Below are positions 5,175-10,387 of a stretch of 10,387 nt of DNA, one piece after another. The first letter of the stretch is position 1. Every line of letters starts with the position of its first letter. This DNA is from RECH01 sp964431105 (lineage in GTDB: Bacteria; Cyanobacteriota; Cyanobacteriia; RECH01), in the NCBI GenBank assembly GCA_964431105.1, contig CAYSIR010000145.1:1-10387 (forward strand). Reading direction: 5' to 3'. Made by a program: the position numbers and the translations under genes. The notes beneath the pieces were generated by a model. That model did not search any database. It had not been told where the DNA came from and saw only the letters and a program-made list of their open reading frames with translations.

Positions 5175-6815
5175 TTACATTTTGGATGGGGCGGTAGTGA
5201 AGCCGACTGAATAGCGTCGCAGTTCCCATAGCCAAAAATTATCTTCCTCAAACCGTAGATCAGCGCGAAATCCCTGCCGCTCTATTTCCCTCACTAGGGC
5301 GCGATCGGGGCTGAAAACTAGGACAGTACGGGCATCAGTTGGCAATGTGGGGATGTGGGGGGACTGTACCAGTTGCAGGCGCAGATCGGGGGGCAGTTCG
5401 TAGCTGAGGGTGAGCATTCGGCAGGCGTAGCAGTCGCTCAGTTCGGTGGAGTCATCGCTGACTAAGATGGGGCGATCGCCCTCGATGATGACGTCCTGCA
5501 CGGCTGCCACAATGCGATCGTTGTGTAAATGCTTATCGGGACTTTTGTTCCACCACAGGGTGGCTGAACGGCTGATGCCGCAGGACAGGATGCCGCAGGA
5601 CAGGAGCGCTACGGTGAGGATACGCCAGCGGATGGGATGGGGTTTTTGGCGCGATCGCTCCGCCAGGGTGTAGGCCACTGCCAACAGCAGACTAAAGTAG
5701 ACCGGCATCATGTAGCGGGCGGTTCCCGATCGCTGTCCGCCCAGCACCACATCGGGCAGGATGAACAGCAGCGCTGGGATGGATGCCGTCAGCACAAGGT
5801 AGCGGGCGGTGATGGTTGGGGCATGAACGGCTGTCCAGTAGATGGAGTAGGCGATGAGGATGGCGATCGCCAGCATTAGCACGATCGCGGGAGAGGTCAG
5901 GTAGCGATCGCCCAGATTCAGATCCAAAAATTGGTTAATCGGGTAAAGCAACCAGCGCAGAATCAGCCAATCCAACGAAAACCGTTCGCTGACCCAGGAG
6001 GCGGTACTGGTGACGCGCCGGGCATGAACCGCCATGACCCATAGCCACGGCGAAAATAGGGCGATCGCCCCCGCTGAAGCGAGCAGGTAGGGCCACAGCA
6101 GTCGAGTGGAGCGATCCCGCCAACTGGCAACCGCCACGATCGCCCCGTGGGACAGCGCTACCATCGCCGTTAGTAAAAACGTGTAAAAACTGGTGGTTAG
6201 CAGCAGGGCGTAGAGTCCCCAATTGAGCCAATTGTTGGGAGGCTGCTTGTGCCGCATGGCCCGCAGCAGCGTGGCTCCCGATGCGATCGTTAGCACCATC
6301 CATAGGCTGTACTGCCGGGCTTCTTGGGCATACAAAACCTGGAAGGGCGACACCGCTACGAAGGCGATCGCCAGCCAGCGCGGTTCCGGTTGCTCGAACA
6401 ATTCCTGCCCTAGCCAATAGACTGCCGGGAAGATCAACAGGCTGAACAGGGCCGAGAGCGATCGCAGCGGAATGGGGGATAGCGTATCCGATCCCCAAAA
6501 CTGCGTCCAAACTCGTCCAATCAAAAAATAAAGCGGCGGATGTTGGGGCGAGTCGGTGAGCGATCGCAGGGTATCGCGCCAGGGGCGTTGCGGTTGCTGA
6601 TAGCGGTAGAGGTCAGCAACGGTCAGCACGTCGCCATCGTACACCTCCGCTACCAGTTCGGTTTCGCTGTAGCCAGCAATCCGCAGCGATGTATAGGTTT
6701 CATCAATCCAATAAATTTTTTGCCCCAGTCCGCTGAAGCGAAAGATCATTCCCAGCACCATCAAGGCGATCGCGCCCCATCGTATCCATTGCCTTATCCA
6801 CTGCCGCCGCGTCAT
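5175..6815 (-). CDS. GT39/PMT-type membrane glycosyltransferase, second paralog
   Basis: This polytopic membrane protein of 546 residues belongs to the GT39 (PMT_2/ArnT-like) superfamily, whose members transfer sugars from polyprenyl-phosphate carriers on the outer face of the cytoplasmic membrane. After the first helix (about 12-28) the loop carries WIDE, with the Asp38-Glu39 pair that matches the family's catalytic acid. DSPQHPPLYF (88-97) and LYAQEARQYSLW (161-172) are conserved loop motifs, and ARYMMPVY lies further on. A soluble domain of about 120 residues ends in FWLWELRRY. I chose the ATG at 6815 because GGAG lies 7 bases upstream and it gives a normal short N-terminus before helix 1; a longer frame reaches 6878 but adds a cysteine-rich stretch with no helix. 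The start lies 113 bases inside the preceding paralog. It is the last gene of the likely operon, and no terminator is visible after it. Substrate and acceptor are unknown. Confidence 0.85.
   Translation of the reverse strand: MTRRQWIRQWIRWGAIALMVLGMIFRFSGLGQKIYWIDETYTSLRIAGYSETELVAEVYDGDVLTVADLYRYQQPQRPWRDTLRSLTDSPQHPPLYFLIGRVWTQFWGSDTLSPIPLRSLSALFSLLIFPAVYWLGQELFEQPEPRWLAIAFVAVSPFQVLYAQEARQYSLWMVLTIASGATLLRAMRHKQPPNNWLNWGLYALLLTTSFYTFLLTAMVALSHGAIVAVASWRDRSTRLLWPYLLASAGAIALFSPWLWVMAVHARRVTSTASWVSERFSLDWLILRWLLYPINQFLDLNLGDRYLTSPAIVLMLAIAILIAYSIYWTAVHAPTITARYLVLTASIPALLFILPDVVLGGQRSGTARYMMPVYFSLLLAVAYTLAERSRQKPHPIRWRILTVALLSCGILSCGISRSATLWWNKSPDKHLHNDRIVAAVQDVIIEGDRPILVSDDSTELSDCYACRMLTLSYELPPDLRLQLVQSPHIPTLPTDARTVLVFSPDRALVREIERQGFRADLRFEEDNFWLWELRRYSVGFTTAPSKM
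5574..5603. repeat. In-frame 15-bp tandem duplication
   Basis: GATGCCGCAGGACAG occurs twice in direct succession. In the minus-strand gene it encodes LSCGI twice in a row in a hydrophobic segment, so the frame is kept. The exact identity of the two units suggests recent slippage. Confidence 0.8.
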
Positions 6816-8457
6816 TTTTCCACTCCCACAGTTGCAGATCTGTCCCGTCGAATTGCGATCGCAGCATTCCCAATTCACCTAAACGCTGCTGCAAATCATC
6901 GGAGGCATCAAAGACCCAAGCCGTTTTAATGGTGGACCAATCGGGAAAGCGCTGACCAACTGTTGCCGCTTGGTCATCCAGTCGAGTTGGGCTAAGATTT
7001 TGCAGGCGATCGCGGCTGGGGGCAATCAGGTAAAGCCGCACTGAATCATCGAGTTCATAACTGAGCGCAATGGCGCGCACAGGGGTGGTATCGCTGATGA
7101 TGTGGATGTGATCCCCGGCACGGATGCGATCGGCGATAGCAAGATACTCCCGTGCTTTGCCGCCGTTGACCCAGGGCACATCGGTTTGCGACACGCCGAC
7201 CAAACTGCCCGCCACTGCCCCTACCAGGAGGATAGCCCAGCCAAAACGCCAGCAGTGGTAGCGCCACCGCCGACTTGAATTCAAGCCTTCTGCAACCCAA
7301 AGGGCGATCGCCAACTGCATTCCCAGAAACACCGGGATCATGTAGCGGACACGAGTGGATTGGGTGCTACCGGTCAGCACATCGGGCACAATCAGCGCGA
7401 TCGCCGGAACCCCAATCAGCATCAAAATCAGCCAGCGCTCCGGCTGGGATCGCCGCCATAGCCCAATCAGCGCGGCAGCAATCACCACCGCCAGCACCCC
7501 ATTCGCCACAGTCAGGTCAGCATTAAAGAAAACACGATTGGTAATCCGCAGAATGTCGCCAAACCAGTCGGATAGGGTGCGATCGCTCTGGGCTTTCTCT
7601 ACGGCATCCTGTACCCGATCAAACCGCGACACCAGCACCCCCAGCCACGGCAGCCATAGCAACAGCGCGATCGCCACAGACCGCCCATACTGCCCGATGG
7701 CTTTGATGCGCCAGGAGTCGCGGGCCAGCACGTACAATCCTTGGCTAATGACCACCAGGCTGAAAAGCAGATGGGTATACAGTCCAAGGGTGAGGGTGAG
7801 GGTGTAGCTAAGCCATGATCGTTGGATAGATGGAGACAGCGATCGGGCGACGGGCAATGTCGCGGCGCTAGTTTTGACAACCCGCACCAATCGCCAACTG
7901 GACAATACCGTTAGCAAAATCCATAGGCTGTACTGTCGGGCATCTTGGGCATAGAGGACATGCAGCGGCGAGACGGCCAGCAGGGCGATCGCCGCCCAGG
8001 CAGATGTCGCACCGAAGGCATCCCACATGAACCAAAAGGCGATCGGCAAGACGGCCACGCTCAGCACCACCGATAAGCTACGCACGGTCAGAATGGGGCG
8101 ACGGCTGAACAGGCTCCATAGCCGAGTCCAGCCGCGATTGAGAGCATAGTACAGCGGTGGATGTTCGGGATGATCCGTCAAGACTTGGATGGTTTGATCC
8201 CAACCAGGGGTCGCGGCAGGGGTTTGATACTGTTGCAGAGCCGAGGGACGGATGGGCTGTCCGGTGTACTGGTCTTCAACGATGGTCAGCTCAGAATAGC
8301 CAGAGATGCGCAGCGCAGTCAGCACTTCGTCACCCCAAAAAAATCGATGTTCGATCGGCACAACGCGCAGCAATACGCCAATCACCACCAGGGCGATCGC
8401 CAGTTGGCGCAACCGTGGTAAAACCGATCGATGGCGAGTAGGAACGTTAAACGTCAT
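6703..8457 (-). CDS. GT39/PMT-type membrane glycosyltransferase, first paralog
   Basis: This 584-residue polytopic membrane protein is homologous to the gene that follows it. Shared landmarks are WGDE (41-44, Asp43-Glu44 as probable catalytic acids), HPEHPPLYY (96-104), HVLYAQDARQYSLW (166-179), RVRYMIPVF (369-377) and a C-terminal soluble domain ending DLQLWEWK. The DNA over the AQDARQYSLW segment is also visibly similar between the paralogs, which points to tandem duplication. Family members end soon after the LWEW-type motif, but here about 36 further residues (549-584) are read in a frame overlapping the start of the next gene. This tail has no resemblance to the family and probably reflects a one-base change in the AAAAA run at about 6815-6819. 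The ATG at 8457 has a pyrimidine-rich upstream region with no ribosome binding site. It lies 30 bases after the pentapeptide gene, so translational coupling or read-through is possible. The sugar and acceptor are unknown. Confidence 0.85.
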   Translation of the reverse strand: MTFNVPTRHRSVLPRLRQLAIALVVIGVLLRVVPIEHRFFWGDEVLTALRISGYSELTIVEDQYTGQPIRPSALQQYQTPAATPGWDQTIQVLTDHPEHPPLYYALNRGWTRLWSLFSRRPILTVRSLSVVLSVAVLPIAFWFMWDAFGATSAWAAIALLAVSPLHVLYAQDARQYSLWILLTVLSSWRLVRVVKTSAATLPVARSLSPSIQRSWLSYTLTLTLGLYTHLLFSLVVISQGLYVLARDSWRIKAIGQYGRSVAIALLLWLPWLGVLVSRFDRVQDAVEKAQSDRTLSDWFGDILRITNRVFFNADLTVANGVLAVVIAAALIGLWRRSQPERWLILMLIGVPAIALIVPDVLTGSTQSTRVRYMIPVFLGMQLAIALWVAEGLNSSRRWRYHCWRFGWAILLVGAVAGSLVGVSQTDVPWVNGGKAREYLAIADRIRAGDHIHIISDTTPVRAIALSYELDDSVRLYLIAPSRDRLQNLSPTRLDDQAATVGQRFPDWSTIKTAWVFDASDDLQQRLGELGMLRSQFDGTDLQLWEWKNDAAAVDKAMDTMGRDRLDGAGNDLSLQRTGAKNLLD

Positions 8458-8487
8458 GGATGGTTGGCGGGTGAGGGGGTGGAATTA

Positions 8488-9381
8488 TTAGGGTAAGTGA
8501 GCGCCATCCCAGATCGTATAGCGAATCAGGGCTTCGTCCAACACAGCTTCGGTCAAATCGGCGTGGCTAAAATTAGCATGGCTTAGGTTTGCGCCGCGCA
8601 GGTTTGCGCCTTTAAGACAAGCACCGCTAAAGTCTGCCCCTTGCAGGTTTGCGCCTCGGAGTTTGGCGCGGGGTAAGTTGGCATTTTGGAACTGCGATCG
8701 CTGGAGACTGGCCCAGCGCAGATCACCGTTGGTCAACTCCGCCTCTCGAAAGTCCGTCATCACGCCGTAAGCCCGCACCAAGTTGGCGGCCGTTAGGTTA
8801 GCAAAACGGAAGGTTGCCCCGTAGAGTGAAGCACTGACCAGTTGGGCTTGGTTGAAATTCGCGGCTTCGGCGATGGCATGGTTGAGATGAGCGGAAATGA
8901 GATGGGCTTCATTGAACTGCGCTTGGGACAGTTGGGCGTGATCGAGTAGGGCTTGACCCAGATGTGCCCTATATGCATCCGTGTGGGTCAGGTCGGCATC
9001 GGTCAAATCCGCACACCACAAAATAGCTCCGGTCAGATTGGCACGGGTGAAACGGCTTTGGCTGAGGTCAGCGTAGGCTAGGCGAGCATAGGACAAATCT
9101 GTTCCCACCCATTCCGCCTGCTGCCCGGCCGCGTGGCTGAGTTCCGATCGCGACAGGTTGGCATTGCTGAAGATGCTGTGGGTAAGGTTGGCACCCATCA
9201 AAACCGTTTGACTTAAATCCGCACCGTAGAAATCAATGCGGCTCAGATCAATGTTTTTGAAATAGATACCACCCAGACGACTTTCGCTCAGATCCAATCG
9301 CTTATGGGGATGGTGCGATCGCCAGTCATGCCAGCGATCGGGCCCCTGTTTGAGTAATGCCAGATGGTCAGCATTCGCCAT
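8488..9381 (-). CDS. Pentapeptide-repeat protein, 297 aa
   Basis: From about residue 28 to 290 the protein is almost entirely A(D/N)LxX pentapeptides, roughly fifty repeats, which fold as a right-handed quadrilateral beta-helix. Examples are GANLT, NANLS, YADLS, RANLTGA and the regular run ANLPRAKLRGANLQGADFSG near the C-terminus. The middle section is richer in Ala, His and Gln at the variable positions. The N-terminus (MANADHLALLKQGPDRWHDW) matches the short helical cap that I recall from many cyanobacterial pentapeptide proteins. There is no signal peptide or membrane helix, so it is probably cytoplasmic. The start is secure: AAGGAG lies 6 bases before the ATG. The gene begins 16 bases after the ccmP stop and precedes the GT39 pair by 30 bases. 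It ends in a doubled stop (TAATAA). The function of most such proteins is unknown; a scaffold or surface-mimic role is only inference, and the DNA-gyrase-inhibitor type cannot be deduced from sequence. Confidence 0.93.
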   Translation of the reverse strand: MANADHLALLKQGPDRWHDWRSHHPHKRLDLSESRLGGIYFKNIDLSRIDFYGADLSQTVLMGANLTHSIFSNANLSRSELSHAAGQQAEWVGTDLSYARLAYADLSQSRFTRANLTGAILWCADLTDADLTHTDAYRAHLGQALLDHAQLSQAQFNEAHLISAHLNHAIAEAANFNQAQLVSASLYGATFRFANLTAANLVRAYGVMTDFREAELTNGDLRWASLQRSQFQNANLPRAKLRGANLQGADFSGACLKGANLRGANLSHANFSHADLTEAVLDEALIRYTIWDGAHLP

Positions 9382-9397
9382 GATGCGCTCCTTGGGG

Positions 9398-10036
9398 CTA
9401 TTCCTTGCCGCTAGAACCGTGATCCCGTCCGGGCAAATTTTCTAAAGCCGCGATCGCCGCAGACGACCCCGCCAAAATATCCCGTTCCTCACCTCCTAGG
9501 TACAAGCGCCCAAAACTACCCACCGCCCCAACCTGCAAAATATTGATCAACGCCGCTTTTTCAGCTTCATTAGCTGCCAGAGCTGCATAGGCAGCGGGCT
9601 GCACTTCCAGGACATATAGCGTTTGCCCTGCCAAAATCATCTGCCCTCGCCGATTGCGGTTAATCAACTGAGCTTGGTGAGCATCAATGTTGCGAATAAT
9701 CTGGCTGGAGACAATGCGCGGTCGCAGACAGTCCCGCTGACTCACGCCCAAGGCTTCTAAAATGGCTCGCCCCGCTGCGCGGGCTTCACCTTGGTTCGTA
9801 GAATGCACTTCCAGCAGCCCATACAGCCGTTCTACAAACTGCACGCCCGGCCGCACGACTGCCGACTTCAGCGCAACATCGGTAATTCGATTAATTTCCA
9901 CACCGGGCGAAATTTCGATCCAGAGGGATGCATCACCCGGCAACGGCAGAAACCCCAATGAAACAGTGCCAATGTATGCAGCGTGTTGGGGTTGCAGGCT
10001 ATCTAAATAAACGTAGCTTCGTAGTTCTGCCCCCAA
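9398..10036 (-). CDS. ccmP: CcmP, tandem-BMC shell protein of the beta-carboxysome
   Basis: CcmP is a minor carboxysome shell protein with two fused BMC domains; the family forms stacked trimeric discs with a large gated pore thought to pass bigger metabolites such as RuBP or 3-PGA. Here 212 residues start MGAELRSYVYLDSL. BMC domain 1 covers about 1-100 with GFLPLPGDASLWIEISPG and VERLYGLLEVH; domain 2 covers about 105-205 with GQTLYVLEVQ and VGSFGRLYLGGEERD. With this start the pore-gating Glu-Arg pair falls at 69-70, the position I recall for CcmP of Synechococcus elongatus. The start is a TTG codon with GGAG 7 bases upstream; the ATG at 10204 would add 56 residues unlike the family. The length agrees with the roughly 213 residues usual for CcmP. 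No other carboxysome gene lies in the window. It is the first gene of a likely operon with a pentapeptide-repeat protein and two GT39 enzymes, an unusual company for a shell protein. Confidence 0.92.
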   Translation of the reverse strand: MGAELRSYVYLDSLQPQHAAYIGTVSLGFLPLPGDASLWIEISPGVEINRITDVALKSAVVRPGVQFVERLYGLLEVHSTNQGEARAAGRAILEALGVSQRDCLRPRIVSSQIIRNIDAHQAQLINRNRRGQMILAGQTLYVLEVQPAAYAALAANEAEKAALINILQVGAVGSFGRLYLGGEERDILAGSSAAIAALENLPGRDHGSSGKE

Positions 10037-10047
10037 AGTGTTTCTCC
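10034..10047 (-). promoter_or_regulatory. Ribosome binding site deciding the ccmP TTG start
   Basis: On the minus strand GGAG (10047-10044) is followed 7 bases later by TTG (10036-10034). It is the only initiation signal in this frame that gives the family-length protein. A TTG start usually lowers translation, which would suit a minor shell component. Confidence 0.8.
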
Positions 10048-10287
10048 GTTCTCGATCGTGTTGGCTTGCCCACCGAGCGTTTGGCGATTTCAATTGATCC
10101 CTTATCCATAAAGTCGGGGATCGAGTATCTAACTCCAGATGGGCTTTCGGTTTGCAACCTGAGTGTACCGCGCTATGCGATCGCAATGGACGCTGAGATT
10201 TCATCCAAATGGCGCAGCGGAGTTGTGCCCGGCCAGCCGATCCTTCAAAATCAGGGTCTGACCACTAAACATCAGCCCAACACCATA
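10037..10287. other. ccmP leader and upstream region
   Basis: The minus-strand frame of ccmP stays open to 10204 and a plus-strand frame runs through most of the stretch, but neither reads like a known protein there. The promoter should lie here; a TTGCAA and a TAGATA are present on the minus strand, but 20 bases apart, which is too far to trust. One HIP1 octamer is at 10177-10184. I see no tRNA or riboswitch. Confidence 0.4.
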
Positions 10288-10379
10288 GCGCTAAGCAGAA
10301 AGCTTAGGCATCTTTTGTGGGACAGCTTAGGACAGCTCAGCCATCCTAAAAACGAAAAAGATTCCATGTCCTAAACAAA
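10288..10379. repeat. Structured dispersed repeat, copy 2
   Basis: This is the partner of 3185-3253. Hairpin 1 is CTAAGC (10291-10296) with GCTTAG (10302-10307) around AGAAA. Hairpin 2 is ATCTTTT (10310-10316) with AAAAGAT (10356-10362), enclosing a further stem TTAGGA (10327-10332) with TCCTAA (10344-10349). The conserved tail is CATGTCCTAAACAAA. The extra bases relative to copy 1 include a direct repeat of GGACAGCT (10320-10327 and 10330-10337). It lies about 250 bases upstream of ccmP, and the right side of its neighbourhood is cut by the window end. Confidence 0.65.
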
Positions 10380-10387
10380 GGGGTTAC

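Noticed and set aside
5935..6510. 191-codon minus-strand frame inside the second GT39 gene
   Set aside because: It is a frame-shifted reading of a GC-rich membrane-protein gene; its Ala/Gly/Arg-rich sequence has no domain, and the host gene has clear family motifs.
7788..7804. GGGTGAGGGTGAGGGTG run as a possible G-quadruplex
   Set aside because: It has only three G-triplets and is explained by the coding repeat TLTLTL in a membrane helix.
10037..10204. N-terminal extension of ccmP to the ATG at 10204
   Set aside because: The 56 extra residues are charged and unlike CcmP, while the TTG with GGAG gives the family length and residue numbering.
9928..10374. 148-codon plus-strand frame over the ccmP start and leader
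   Set aside because: It begins inside ccmP on the opposite strand and ends inside the dispersed repeat; no ribosome binding site or family motif was seen.
1..10387. CRISPR array, tRNA/rRNA genes, prophage or defence system
   Set aside because: No regularly spaced repeats, no cloverleaf or rRNA segments, and no phage, toxin-antitoxin, nuclease or transposase motifs were found on either strand.

Overview
The window comes from a cyanobacterium. The HIP1 octamer GCGATCGC appears roughly thirty times by eye, against less than one expected by chance. The gene content agrees: a beta-carboxysome shell protein (CcmP), a pentapeptide-repeat protein of cyanobacterial type, and a cyanobacterial-style MurG standing outside any division/cell-wall cluster. 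I would not name a genus. Every protein-coding gene I accept is on the minus strand, so transcription runs right to left.

Layout, in transcription order. (1) 10036-5175 is a tightly packed probable operon: ccmP (starting at a TTG codon), a pentapeptide-repeat protein, and two tandem paralogous GT39-type membrane glycosyltransferases. The gaps are 16 and 30 bases. The last two genes overlap by 113 bases, and this overlap looks like the scar of a one-base change in a run of A that destroyed a classic ATGA stop/start overlap. (2) 4876-3530 is a secreted, atypical alkaline-phosphatase-superfamily enzyme with its own likely sigma70-type promoter and a strong, nearly symmetrical terminator. (3) 3181-877 holds a polyprenyl-phosphate-type GT2 glycosyltransferase followed by murG. 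(4) 455-306 holds a 49-residue small protein with a good ribosome binding site. (5) The left edge (1-300) has no gene that I can support but is rich in perfect inverted repeats, including a 10-bp stem that encloses two further hairpins.

Functionally the window combines cell-envelope work with CO2 fixation. The envelope genes are MurG (lipid II synthesis), a lipid-linked sugar transferase and two polyprenyl-sugar-dependent membrane transferases. The CO2-fixation gene is CcmP, a gated pore protein of the carboxysome shell. The phosphatase would act outside the cytoplasmic membrane. The GT2 product is the sort of enzyme that makes the polyprenyl-phosphate-sugar donors used by GT39 enzymes; that link is inference.

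I found no clear novel defence or mobile system. The least explained signals are a two-copy structured repeat (3185-3253 and 10288-10379) whose second stem keeps pairing despite sequence change, and the multi-hairpin block at 1-200.
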